DNA of 64,000 bases from Gemmatimonadota bacterium (GTDB lineage: Bacteria > Gemmatimonadota > Gemmatimonadetes > Longimicrobiales > Gaopeijiaceae), in the NCBI GenBank assembly GCA_016209885.1, contig JACQVF010000060.1, positions 1-64,000 of the forward strand. The letters are read 5' to 3'. This document shows, one piece after another, positions 36,187 to 44,169 of this stretch (positions are counted from its first letter, which is position 1; each line of letters starts with the position of its first letter). Below the pieces are notes generated by a model. It ran no database searches. It had not been told where the DNA came from and saw only the letters and a program-made list of their open reading frames with translations. Position numbers and translations under genes: made by a program.

Positions 36187-38167
36187 CGTTACGGTCTCCC
36201 ACGAGGAGCAGCACCACCGCTCCAGCCGTGACACGCTGGCCCGCCGCCGGCTCCGTCCCCACGATCGGCCCGGACCGCGGCCACGCGACGCGGAACCCCA
36301 GCGCGTGCAGCCTGCGCACTGCGACGCGTACGGGAAGCCCCGCCACATCCGGAACCGCCACCCCCGCGGCGTCGCCCTCGCCCACGGCGGCGGCAAGCGC
36401 CTCCGCCTCGGCCTCCCTCTCCGGCACCGCCGCCCGCCGCACGGACGCGAAACGGATCCGCTGCCCATCCCGCTGCCGGGGCGGCGGGTTCGCCGCGGCG
36501 AGCGCCAGGGCCCGCCGGTCGAGCGGCGCCCGCCGCGCGGCGAGCGCCGCCTCCAGCGTCGCCCGGGTCACCGGCGCAGCGGTCATGCCGCCATAGTAGA
36601 CGCCCGTGGGACGGTCCAGCTTCACGAACACGACGAGCTGGGGCGCATCCGCGGGGAAGAAGCCCACGAACGACGCCTGGTAGCTCCCGCGCTCGTAGTG
36701 GCCGCTGCCGTGATAGCGACTCGTTCCCGTCTTCCCCGCCACGCTGAACGTCGCCAGCGCGGCCTCCTTCCCCGTCCCCGCTTCCACCACGTCCACGAGC
36801 AGCGCGCTCACCTCCCCTGCCACGGACGCAGGCAGCGCGCGCCGCACAACCCGCGGCGCGAGCCTCTGCTGCGGCCGGCCCAGCTCATCCAGCACCTCCC
36901 GGACGATGCGTGGTTCCACGAGCACGCCCCCGTTCGCCAGGGCGCCGTACGCCATCACCATCTGCACCGGCGTCACCGCGATCTCGTACCCGATGGCAAG
37001 GCTCGACGTCGAGTAGGCCGACCAATCGCGCGGGCGCCGCAGCGTGCCCGCAGACTCCCCGGGAAGCCCGATCCCCGTGGGCGAACCGAAGCCGAGGTCA
37101 CGCAGATGCTGGTAATGCACGCCGGGAGGAAGCACCGCGGCCGCCTTCGCGATGCCGATGTTGGAGGAGACACGAAGCGCATCCGCCACAGTAAGGGAAC
37201 CGTACGGATGAACGTCGCGGATCGCCCGGGTGCCCACCGTCCAGACGCCGCCTTCCGCGTACACGCTGTCCTGGAGCGCCGCCAGCCCCTCCGCCAGCAG
37301 CGTGGCCACCGTGAACGGCTTCAGTGTGGACCCCGGCTCGTACGGGGCGTTGATCGCGGAAAGGGAGCGCCGGCCGTCCGCACGCAGGGAGACGAGCGCC
37401 AGAATCTCACCGGACCACGGCTCCGTGATGAGCAGATCACCGCCCGCGGCACCGGTCGCCACGATCGCCTCCTCAAGCGCCTGATGACCGATCTCCTGGA
37501 GGTCCAGATCGAGGGTCAACACCACGTCCTTACCCCGCTGCGGCTCGCGAATGAGCCACGACTCGCCGGGGATCGGCCGCCCGTTTGCGTCCCGGGCCAC
37601 GACCTCCTGGCCAGGGCGCCCCCGCAGCACCGCGTCGAACTCCTGCTCGATCCCTCCAACCCCGGCCCCGCCCGCGTCCACGTCGCCGAGAAGCGCGCGC
37701 GCGAGGTCCCCGTGTGCGTAGAAGCGCCGAAGCGCACGCTCGAAGTGGAACCCCGTGATCCCCACCAGTCGCTCGCGCACGGCCGGCGAATGGAGCCCCG
37801 GCAGCACCACCCAGGGACGCTGCGAGCGCGTGGCCCGCAGCGCCTCTGTACGCCCCAGCCCCAGCACGTCCACCAGCAGCGCAGCAGCCCCCTCCGCGTC
37901 CTCCAGCTCCCGGGGCGCCACCGCCACGCGGTAGATCTCGTGACTCAGCGCGAGCGCTACGCCGTCCCGATCCAGAATCGCGCCCCGGGGCGCCGGCACC
38001 TCCAGAGTCTTCCGCTGCTGCTGCGCCGCCCGCGCCCGCCACTCTTCCCATTCCAGGACCTGGAGCTGGAACGCCCGCACCACGAGCGCCACAGACGCGA
38101 GCGTCCACCCCAGCAGGATCACCCGCCGCCTGCGCGCACTCCGCGCCGGAAGCCTCCGCGCCTCCAT
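36179..38167 (-). CDS. ftsI: Septal peptidoglycan transpeptidase FtsI (PBP3) with PASTA domain
   Basis: FtsI is the division-specific transpeptidase (penicillin-binding protein). The 662 residues include an N-terminal membrane helix (about 17-31) and the PBP dimer domain (about 55-210). The transpeptidase motifs are STLK (PGSTLKPFT), SSN (VSSNIGIAK) and KTGT (AGKTGTSRYHG). A C-terminal PASTA domain (GVAVPDVAGLPVRVAVRRL) follows an Ala/Glu linker. PASTA on FtsI is usual in Gram-positives, Deinococcus-Thermus and several other phyla, but not in Enterobacteria. Its start shares one base with the ftsL stop (TGATG). Confidence 0.95.
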   Translation of the reverse strand: MEARRLPARSARRRRVILLGWTLASVALVVRAFQLQVLEWEEWRARAAQQQRKTLEVPAPRGAILDRDGVALALSHEIYRVAVAPRELEDAEGAAALLVDVLGLGRTEALRATRSQRPWVVLPGLHSPAVRERLVGITGFHFERALRRFYAHGDLARALLGDVDAGGAGVGGIEQEFDAVLRGRPGQEVVARDANGRPIPGESWLIREPQRGKDVVLTLDLDLQEIGHQALEEAIVATGAAGGDLLITEPWSGEILALVSLRADGRRSLSAINAPYEPGSTLKPFTVATLLAEGLAALQDSVYAEGGVWTVGTRAIRDVHPYGSLTVADALRVSSNIGIAKAAAVLPPGVHYQHLRDLGFGSPTGIGLPGESAGTLRRPRDWSAYSTSSLAIGYEIAVTPVQMVMAYGALANGGVLVEPRIVREVLDELGRPQQRLAPRVVRRALPASVAGEVSALLVDVVEAGTGKEAALATFSVAGKTGTSRYHGSGHYERGSYQASFVGFFPADAPQLVVFVKLDRPTGVYYGGMTAAPVTRATLEAALAARRAPLDRRALALAAANPPPRQRDGQRIRFASVRRAAVPEREAEAEALAAAVGEGDAAGVAVPDVAGLPVRVAVRRLHALGFRVAWPRSGPIVGTEPAAGQRVTAGAVVLLLVGDRNDG

Positions 38168-38451
38168 CAGCTCCGATCCTCCGACAGAATGACGATCTCC
38201 GCCGACGAGGGAAGGTGCATGCCGAGACGATGTCGCGCTTCCGGCACCACCCTCGCCCGACTCTCCAGCCGCTGCACCCGCCGCACCTGCTCCGTGAGCT
38301 CCGCCTCCGCCAGCGCGCGCTCGCTCCGCACGCGGGCCAGCTCCCCCAGGAGTTCACGCGCACGAGCCTGCCGCCAGGCCACCAGGCCCAGTGCCGCAAG
38401 GAGCGAGGCGAGCGCCAGCGCCACCGCACCCGTCCCCGAGCGACCCGTCAC
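38167..38451 (-). CDS. ftsL: Cell division protein FtsL-like
   Basis: The small bitopic protein between rsmH and ftsI is FtsL by position and shape. It has 94 residues, a short N-terminus, one membrane helix (ALALASLLAALGLVAW), then a heptad-like coiled coil (ELLGELARVRSERALAEAELTEQVRRVQRLES). FtsL sequences are too divergent for motif proof. The GTG at 38451 overlaps the rsmH stop (GTGA). The longer frame to 38616 lies inside rsmH and adds a Cys/Gly-rich non-conserved stretch. Confidence 0.8.
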   Translation of the reverse strand: MTGRSGTGAVALALASLLAALGLVAWRQARARELLGELARVRSERALAEAELTEQVRRVQRLESRARVVPEARHRLGMHLPSSAEIVILSEDRS

Positions 38452-39437
38452 AGCGCCCTCCGCCACGCACGTAGCCGCGCACTGCGCACTCGCGGGTTCC
38501 CCGCCAGCTCTCCCGGATCCGGACGCACAGCACCCCGCGTCAGCAGCTCCCCCAGCGGACGGCCACGACAGCGGCAGACCGGAAAATCCGGCGGACACAC
38601 GCACGCCCGGCTCCACTCCCGGAACGCATCCTTCACAATCCGGTCCTCCAGCGAGTGATAGGCGATGACCGCCAGCACCCCGCCCGGCTCCAGGACATCC
38701 CGGAGCCGCGGCAGCGCCGCCTCCAGCGACTCCAGCTCCCGATTCACCGCGATGCGAAGCGCCTGAAACACCCGCGCCTTCTCCCGCGGCGCAGCGCTCC
38801 GCCCCAGCACGACCCGGAGCGCCGCCACCAGATCGTCGCTCGTCACCAACGGCCGCGAACGCCGGCGGCGCACCACCTCCGCCGCCAGCGGCCGCGCCCG
38901 CGGCTCCTCCCCGTACTCCCGGAACACGCGCGCAAGCTCGTCTTCAGTCGCCCCGTTGAGCAGGTCCGCTGCCGTCGCGCCACCCCCGCCAGGCCCCGAC
39001 ATCCGCATGTCCAGAGGAGCGCCCGGCGCGAAGGTGAAGCCCCGTAGAGGATCATCGACCTGCCGGGAACTCAGCCCGAAATCCAGGAGCACGCCCGCCA
39101 CGCTCCCCGTCTCCAGGCCCGCCACCTCCACCAGCTCCGAGTAGCGCGCCAGCACGAACCGCGCCCGATCACCAAACCGCGCGAGCCGCTCCCGCGCCGC
39201 CTCCAGTGCCTCCGGATCACGGTCCGCTGCCACCAGACGCGCGGACTCCGAGCGTTCCAGGATCGCCGCCGCGTGGCCGCCGCCGCCCACCGTACCGTCC
39301 ACAAACAAACCCCCGCGCTCCGGACGGAGGTACCCGAGCACCTCCGCCACCAGAGCCGGGGAATGGAATGCGCCCGCACTGCCCCCGGACCAATCCGCCC
39401 GCTCCCCGGTCCAAGCCGCCATGAGCAACGCTCCCAA
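38448..39437 (-). CDS. rsmH: 16S rRNA (cytosine-1402-N4)-methyltransferase RsmH
   Basis: RsmH (MraW) methylates N4 of C1402 in 16S rRNA. The SAM site is LFVDGTVGGGGHAAAIL with VAADRDPEAL. Other marks are LLDFGLSSRQVDDPLRGF and the C-terminal IAYHSLEDRIVKDAFR. Length is 329. The first 20 residues (MGALLMAAWTGERADWSGGS) are not conserved, so the ATG used at 39437 may be replaced by a later start. mraZ ends 12 bp upstream. Confidence 0.95.
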   Translation of the reverse strand: MGALLMAAWTGERADWSGGSAGAFHSPALVAEVLGYLRPERGGLFVDGTVGGGGHAAAILERSESARLVAADRDPEALEAARERLARFGDRARFVLARYSELVEVAGLETGSVAGVLLDFGLSSRQVDDPLRGFTFAPGAPLDMRMSGPGGGGATAADLLNGATEDELARVFREYGEEPRARPLAAEVVRRRRSRPLVTSDDLVAALRVVLGRSAAPREKARVFQALRIAVNRELESLEAALPRLRDVLEPGGVLAVIAYHSLEDRIVKDAFREWSRACVCPPDFPVCRCRGRPLGELLTRGAVRPDPGELAGNPRVRSARLRAWRRAL

Positions 39438-39449
39438 CTCGACGCCTCC

Positions 39450-39884
39450 TCAGGTGAAGATCTGCGTCGAGAACTGCTCGAAACCCCGCGCGCTCTCCGG
39501 TACCGAAGTCTCGAACACCGCCGGCGACCAGACCTCGATCCGGTCGAGCGCACCCACCAGCAGCACACGGCCGCCGTCCAGCTTCGCCGCCTCCTGCATC
39601 CGCCCAGGAATCAGGATCCGCCCCTGCTTGTCCGCCACCACCTCCAGCGCGTTTGACGTCACCCACAGCACGTAGTCCCGCGCCTCCGGCTGGCGCCGCC
39701 GAAGCTCCAGCAGCCGCTCCGTCACCTTCTCCCACGTCGACTCCGGGTACAGCGTCAGCGCCGGCGCATTCACCTGCACCAGCACGTACCGGCTCCCCGC
39801 AACCCCTCGCCGGAACGCCGCGGGCAGGCTCACTCGCCCCTTCGCATCCAGCTGATACTCGTACCGCCCGAGAAACGTTTTCAC
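39450..39884 (-). CDS. mraZ: Transcriptional regulator / division protein MraZ
   Basis: MraZ is the AbrB-fold regulator that opens the dcw cluster. In E. coli it represses its own operon by binding repeated boxes. The two SpoVT-AbrB-like repeats are visible: DAKGRVSLPAAFRRG (about 12-26) and ADKQGRILIPGRMQEAAKL. The GTG at 39884 (VKTFLGRYEYQLDAKGR) is chosen because family members start there. An ATG at 39917 is in frame but lies inside the predicted operator boxes. 144 residues, normal length. Confidence 0.93.
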   Translation of the reverse strand: MKTFLGRYEYQLDAKGRVSLPAAFRRGVAGSRYVLVQVNAPALTLYPESTWEKVTERLLELRRRQPEARDYVLWVTSNALEVVADKQGRILIPGRMQEAAKLDGGRVLLVGALDRIEVWSPAVFETSVPESARGFEQFSTQIFT

Positions 39885-39890
39885 CTTGTA

Positions 39891-39924
39891 GTGGCGCGAA
39901 GTGGGAGATAGTGGCAAAAAGTGG
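39891..39924 (-). promoter_or_regulatory. Predicted MraZ operator: four GTGG boxes, 10-bp period
   Basis: On the plus strand GTGG occurs at 39891, 39901, 39911 and 39921, exactly one helical turn apart. The context alternates TAGTGG and AAGTGG. E. coli MraZ binds TGGG-type boxes also repeated every 10 bp, and mollicute MraZ binds AAAGTG repeats, so this fits an autoregulatory MraZ site. It lies 7-40 nt upstream of the mraZ start and just downstream of the predicted promoter, a good place for repression. Confidence 0.8.
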
Positions 39925-39937
39925 TGCCGCGCGGAGA

Positions 39938-39967
39938 AAGATACGAGGCTGGTGGCAATCCGGTCAA
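39938..39967 (-). promoter_or_regulatory. Sigma70-like promoter of the mraZ/dcw operon
   Basis: Read on the minus strand, TTGACC (39962-39967) and TATCTT (39938-39943) are separated by 18 bp. They stand where -35 and -10 elements should be. Transcription would start near 39931, at the edge of the first GTGG box, with a leader of about 45 nt before mraZ. Confidence 0.6.
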
Positions 39968-40022
39968 GAGTTTTCCCGTCTCGGCCGTGTCGGCCTGTGT
40001 CCGGTTTCCCGTGCCGGGCGTC

Positions 40023-40048
40023 TCGGTACCGTCAGTCGGTACCGTCAG
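40023..40048. repeat. 13-bp perfect tandem direct repeat upstream of mraZ
   Basis: TCGGTACCGTCAG occurs twice head to tail. Each unit contains the palindrome GGTACC. It sits 56-81 bp upstream of the -35 element of the mraZ promoter, where an activator could bind. Confidence 0.6.
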
Positions 40049-40203
40049 AAGGATGCGGCTTCGGATTCTCTTTGCGGCCAGCGGAGGGCAGGGTGCGTTC
40101 GCCGCGTTCGCCACGTTCCCCGCGTTCGCGGGGACGGCTGAGCGGGGGACGCGGGCTGCGGGGCGTGGGGGCGTCAGGTGCGAAGCGGGGGTGCAATGCA
40201 AGC

Positions 40204-40229
40204 GGCGCCACGGGGGTGCCCGTGGCGCC
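40204..40229 (-). terminator. Strong hairpin after the TPR gene, terminator-like but no T-run
   Basis: GGCGCCACGGG pairs perfectly with CCCGTGGCGCC over a 4-nt loop. It starts 35 nt beyond the stop of the TPR gene. No T-rich tail follows on the minus strand, so it may end transcripts only weakly or may protect the 3' end. Confidence 0.4.
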
Positions 40230-40263
40230 GTATCGAGGCTGGCGGCGTAGCGGCGTTCGGCTC

Positions 40264-42015
40264 TCAGCCGGCGCGCTTGATGATCGCCTCCTGGATCTCG
40301 ATATACGTCTTGGCCGCGTTGATGAACTGGGCCAGGTTGATGGAGGGCTGGCTCGCGGCGTAGTTCCTCGAGTTCTCGAACAACCCGAGTGCGCGCTGGA
40401 ACTGGGGGAGCGTCTTCTTGGCGGACTCGACGGTCTGCGGCTCCTGTTGCTGCACGGAGCTCTGGTAGAGGGCGTATGCGAGCCAGAAGTTGAGCATCTC
40501 CTTGGTCTTCTGCTGCTCGGCAAACTCCCCGGCCTGCTCGAAGGTGCGGATCGCGTACGCGAAGTTCTTGGTGGTCACGCCCGTCTGGTGTCCGTGGGCG
40601 ATGAGGAGCTGAGCGAGGACATCGCCCGGCTGCTCATTGCGCTTGAGCGCCTCGCGGAAGGCGGGGAGTGCCTCGTTCACGCGTCCTTCGTCCAGGAGCC
40701 ACTTGCCCTTGCGGACAGAGATGTTCGGGTACTCGGCATCGCGGGCGGCGGCGCTGTCAAGCGCCGCGATGGCATCCTGGAGGCGTCCGATTTTCTGCAG
40801 CGCGTCGGCGTAGTAGGACCAGAGCTGGGCCTGGTCGCGGTGGGTCTGGATAGCCTGCTTCGCGAGCTCGACGGCCAGGTTGTTCTCCCGGATCGACATG
40901 TTCGCCGCGATCATGTTGCGCAGGATGGCGGGGTCGATCTCCTTGCCCTTCTGCGCGTAGACGCGGCCGTAGGCGCTCAGCGCCTTCTGGAACAGCTCGA
41001 TAGCCTCCGGGGGCGGCGCGTTCCCGTCGACGCCTCCGGCCTGTTCGGCGATCTTCGCCGCGGCGCTCATGGCGAAGTTGCCGAGCTGCTCATGGAGGCG
41101 GACGTCCGTGGAATCGAGCTTGAGCCCTTCCTCGATGAGTCCCGCGGCACCCACGGGATCGCCGGCCTGTGCCAGGTCATATGCGATCTTCATGCGCACG
41201 GCGGCATCCGTGGGTTGGAGCTCGAGGTACTCGCTGTAGTACTTGCGCGCATCCTCGTCGTTGCCGAGCACCGCGGAGAGGTAGCCGGCCATCTGGAGCC
41301 CGCTCTCGTGAATCGGGTTCACCTCCAAGACCTTCCTGACCTCCGCGAGCGCCTCTTCGTTCCGCTCGAGCTTCCAGAGAGCCTGGGCGCGGCTGTAGCG
41401 GGCCGTGATGGACTCCGGGTTGAGGGAGATCGCCCGATCGCAGGCGGTCATTGCGTTCTCCCACTGCTGGCTAGCCAGGTAGTCGCTGCAGAACGCCACA
41501 TAGCGGAGCTGGTCCACGTACTTGCCGAACTCCGACCCGATATGCTGGGCAGCCTTGTCGGTCTCCGACATCCCCACCGGGAAGGCGTCGATCTTGAACT
41601 CCTCGCCCGTACGCGCACTCACGAAACGGGCCGACACCTCGACGCCGGCGCCACCCGCCTTGTACTCGCCGCACATGACCAGCTCAGTGTCGATCTGGGT
41701 GGCAAGCTGCCGGGCCCGGATGCAGTTCAAGTCCTCCTCCTTGAGCTTGAACTTCCGGAGCGCCTGCTTGACCTCCTTGTCGTCCACGGCCTGGTGCGTG
41801 GCGAGCTGGTCGATGAGCTCACGCAGCTGCCCAGCTACCTTCTCCCCGAACTTCTTATCCACCTCGCCCTGCGGCTCGAGGTTCGGCACCAGGACGCGGA
41901 AGCGCCGGGAAGCTTCCTGTCCTTGAGCCCGGGTCGCCGTCGGCGTCGCCAGGGGCAGCGCCACCGCCAGCGCCAGGGCTATCGTGAGTGGAGTCTGCTT
42001 CCGCCTGCCGTCCAT
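40264..42015 (-). CDS. Exported tetratricopeptide-repeat protein
   Basis: The 583-residue protein has a signal peptide (about 1-31, cleavage near TATRA/QGQ). A domain of about 140 residues follows, with GEYKAGGAGVEVSARFVSARTGEEF, which resembles the penicillin-binding-protein-activator/TolB-N-like fold. A long TPR solenoid makes up the rest (for example QWENAMTACDRAISLNPESITARYSRAQALWKLE and DEDARKYYSEYLELQP). TPR proteins are usually scaffolds. A role near the cell wall or outer membrane is suggested by export and by its place upstream of the dcw unit, but nothing in the sequence proves it. GGGGAG precedes the ATG. Confidence 0.75.
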   Translation of the reverse strand: MDGRRKQTPLTIALALAVALPLATPTATRAQGQEASRRFRVLVPNLEPQGEVDKKFGEKVAGQLRELIDQLATHQAVDDKEVKQALRKFKLKEEDLNCIRARQLATQIDTELVMCGEYKAGGAGVEVSARFVSARTGEEFKIDAFPVGMSETDKAAQHIGSEFGKYVDQLRYVAFCSDYLASQQWENAMTACDRAISLNPESITARYSRAQALWKLERNEEALAEVRKVLEVNPIHESGLQMAGYLSAVLGNDEDARKYYSEYLELQPTDAAVRMKIAYDLAQAGDPVGAAGLIEEGLKLDSTDVRLHEQLGNFAMSAAAKIAEQAGGVDGNAPPPEAIELFQKALSAYGRVYAQKGKEIDPAILRNMIAANMSIRENNLAVELAKQAIQTHRDQAQLWSYYADALQKIGRLQDAIAALDSAAARDAEYPNISVRKGKWLLDEGRVNEALPAFREALKRNEQPGDVLAQLLIAHGHQTGVTTKNFAYAIRTFEQAGEFAEQQKTKEMLNFWLAYALYQSSVQQQEPQTVESAKKTLPQFQRALGLFENSRNYAASQPSINLAQFINAAKTYIEIQEAIIKRAG

Positions 42016-42406
42016 CGTGCGAATCTCCCCGCCGTTGCTGGATCGTGCCGCCGGGACGGACCCTCGCCGTCCCGAAATACTTTAACACCTCGCCGGCGGC
42101 AAAGGTTCATCCGCCGGCGGGGCGTCAAGGAAGAGGTAATGTACACACGCTTGTATGCCGAGTCAACCATGCGACTCAGAGACTCTCAGAGACTCTCAGA
42201 GACACTGAAGAGACCGCGGAGACCGTGTGACTGCGTCGGTACGTGGGTACGTCGCTGCGTGGCTGCGGGGGTTCGAAGGTACTGGCGGGGACTTCGGGAG
42301 ATCCCGGGGCGCCACCCCTGTGTCCCCGGGGAGGCGGAACCACCAGGGGCCAATCTAGATTAGGGACGCGAGTACACGTTGCCCTGGAAGCCAGGAGGAT
42401 CCGACG
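42016..42406. other. Divergent promoter region between the TPR gene and msrP
   Basis: This 391-bp gap must hold the promoters of two divergent genes. It contains an inverted repeat (CGCCGGCGG at 42091-42099 and CCGCCGGCG at 42111-42119, spacer CAAAGGTTCAT), a three-unit 10-bp tandem repeat (42177-42206) and a CTAGATTAG patch (42355-42363) ahead of msrP. No open frame here is convincing. Confidence 0.5.
42177..42206. repeat. Three tandem 10-bp units
   Basis: CAGAGACTCT, CAGAGACTCT and CAGAGACACT follow each other without a gap. The 10-bp period puts each copy on the same face of the helix, as for cooperative protein binding. A more decayed continuation (GAAGAGACC, GCGGAGACC) follows. Confidence 0.7.
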
Positions 42407-43459
42407 ATGGCGAACATTCACATTCACCCCGGCTGGCTGCTCCCCGAGCGTGAGGTGACTCCTGAGTTCGTGTACTGGAACCGGCGGGCCTTTCTGCGAG
42501 CCGTCGGCATGGGGGCGGCAGCATTGGGCCTGGGCGGCTGCGGACCTCGTCTGGGTGGCCCGGCGGAGCGAGTGCAGGGGGATGGAGCGAAGGCAGCTTC
42601 GGACGTGGCGGCCATGGAGCCCAAGGATCCGCTGGACACGATTCCACCGACTCCGACGCTCGATCTCTATCCGGCAGTGCGCGATCCCCGTTTCGAGCTG
42701 GACCGTCCGGTGACGGACCGGATCGTCGCGGCGACGCACAACAACTTCTACGAGTTCCTCACCGACAAGAAAGGGGTGTGGCGGCACACGGGTCCATTCC
42801 GGGCGCGGCCGTGGACGGTCGAGATCGCCGGTCTCGCGGAGCACACTGGGACCTACGATGTCGCGGACCTGGAGCGGGAGTTCGGGCTCGAGGAGCGTCT
42901 CTATCGCTTCCGCTGTGTGGAGGCCTGGGCCATCGCGGTTCCCTGGACGGGGTTTCCCCTTCGCAAGCTGATCGCGAAGGCGCAGCCACTGTCGGCTGCG
43001 CACTACGTCCGGTTCGTGAGCTTCCTCAGGCCCGATGAGGCGATCGGCCAGCGGACGCAGTCATGGTACCCGTGGCCCTATTACGAGGGGCTGCGGCTGG
43101 ACGAAGCGATGAACGAACTCGCGTTCGTGGCCACGGGGATCTACGGGGCGCCGCTCCCGAAGCAGCACGGGGCGCCGATCCGCATCGCGCTTCCCTGGAA
43201 GTACGGCTTCAAGGGCCCCAAGTCCATCGTGCGGGTCGAGTTCGTACGCGGGCAACCGCGAACCTTCTGGAACGACCTGGCGACGGACGAGTACGGCTTC
43301 TACTCGAACATCAACCCGGACGTTCCCCATCCGCGGTGGTCGCAGAAAACGGAGGAGGTCGTGGGCACGGGAGAGCGCCGGCCCACGTTGCTTTTCAACG
43401 GGTACGGCGAGTGGGTGGGGCAGCTCTACGACGCGAAGCTTCTCACGTATCGGAGCTAA
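42407..43459 (+). CDS. msrP: Protein-methionine-sulfoxide reductase catalytic subunit MsrP-like
   Basis: MsrP (YedY) is a periplasmic molybdopterin enzyme that repairs methionine sulfoxide in envelope proteins. The 350 residues include a Tat-type signal (NRRAFLRAVGMGAAALGLGG, about 25-44). The sulfite-oxidase fold motifs THNNFYEF and FRCVEAWAIAVPW are present, and Cys170 is the molybdenum ligand. The C-terminus ends with the family-like LFNGYGEWVGQLY. A good ribosome-binding site (AGGAGG) precedes the ATG. The membrane partner msrQ is not next to it. The molybdenum cofactor genes mobA and mobB are 6 kb away. Confidence 0.88.
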   Translation: MANIHIHPGWLLPEREVTPEFVYWNRRAFLRAVGMGAAALGLGGCGPRLGGPAERVQGDGAKAASDVAAMEPKDPLDTIPPTPTLDLYPAVRDPRFELDRPVTDRIVAATHNNFYEFLTDKKGVWRHTGPFRARPWTVEIAGLAEHTGTYDVADLEREFGLEERLYRFRCVEAWAIAVPWTGFPLRKLIAKAQPLSAAHYVRFVSFLRPDEAIGQRTQSWYPWPYYEGLRLDEAMNELAFVATGIYGAPLPKQHGAPIRIALPWKYGFKGPKSIVRVEFVRGQPRTFWNDLATDEYGFYSNINPDVPHPRWSQKTEEVVGTGERRPTLLFNGYGEWVGQLYDAKLLTYRS

Positions 43460-43502
43460 CGGCCGACCCGTTCGCGGGCCGGGCGGCGACCGCTGACGCT
43501 GC

Positions 43503-43958
43503 CTACGCGTCCCTGGGGTGCGCCCCCGCCTGTCCGCGCGTCAGTCCTTCGAACGCCTCGATGCGCGCGCGGACCTCAGGCGGGATCGGTTTCGAGCGGC
43601 CCGCCCGATAGTCGTACATGACCTGGACCGTTTCGCCGCTCGCGACTCGCTCGCCGCTCGTCGAGCGCGCATCATACTCCATGACGAAGTGCTTTCTCCC
43701 CAGGAGGTTCACCCGGACGCCGATGGTCAGCGTATCCGGGTAGAGCACCCGCATGTGGTACCTCACGGTCGCCTCCGCGAGGATGTAGTCGATGTCCTCG
43801 AGCTCGGGGCGTCCCACGACCTCCCGCCAGTAAGCCGCGCGTGCCTCCTCGAAGTAGACCAGCGCCATGGAGTGATGGGCGTGCCCCCCCACATCGATGT
43901 CGCGGAACCGGACCGGGACCGGGTACTGGAAACGGAACGGCTGCTCGTGACTCGCCAT
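43503..43958 (-). CDS. Acyl-CoA thioesterase, 4HBT (hotdog) family
   Basis: This 151-residue hotdog-fold protein is YbgC/FcbC-like. The active-site region reads VRFRDIDVGGHAHHSMALVYFEEAR, with the catalytic Asp (RDID) in place. The rest follows the family pattern (YHMRVLYPDTLTIGVRVNLLGRKHFVMEYD). It should hydrolyse acyl- or hydroxybenzoyl-CoA thioesters, and the exact substrate is unknown. It is convergent with msrP, with 43 bp between the stops. Confidence 0.82.
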   Translation of the reverse strand: MASHEQPFRFQYPVPVRFRDIDVGGHAHHSMALVYFEEARAAYWREVVGRPELEDIDYILAEATVRYHMRVLYPDTLTIGVRVNLLGRKHFVMEYDARSTSGERVASGETVQVMYDYRAGRSKPIPPEVRARIEAFEGLTRGQAGAHPRDA

Positions 43959-44169
43959 GTTCGCAATAGCGGCTCGGCAGAATTAGGAGGGGTGTATGCT
44001 CGCGGGCAAGCGATGAATGACGGAATCCGCCCCGCAACCGCCAGGCACTCGCGAACGCCCGCGAGAGAACGACCGGTGGCAACGATCGGAGCATTCGCCC
44101 CGGGAGGCAAGTGCGTGGCGGGGCCGGACGCCTCCAGGGCCGGCGCGCCTCGCACGCTCAAGCGCTGAC

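Larger units (their letters stand above)
39968..40263. other. Upstream region of mraZ: direct repeat and hairpins
   Basis: No gene is seen between the mraZ promoter and the stop of the TPR gene. The stretch holds a 13-bp perfect direct repeat (40023-40048), a perfect hairpin CCCCGCG - TT - CGCGGGG at 40118-40133 inside a run of GTTCGCC-like words, and a long hairpin at 40204-40229. These may act as regulator sites for the dcw promoter or as ends of the TPR transcript. Confidence 0.5.

Noticed and set aside
36305-38668. 787-codon plus-strand open frame opposite ftsI and ftsL
   Set aside because: His/Arg-rich antisense shadow. ftsI on the other strand has all PBP motifs.
42265-42290. GGTTCGAA stretch resembling a tRNA T-arm
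   Set aside because: No acceptor stem, anticodon arm or CCA context could be built around it.
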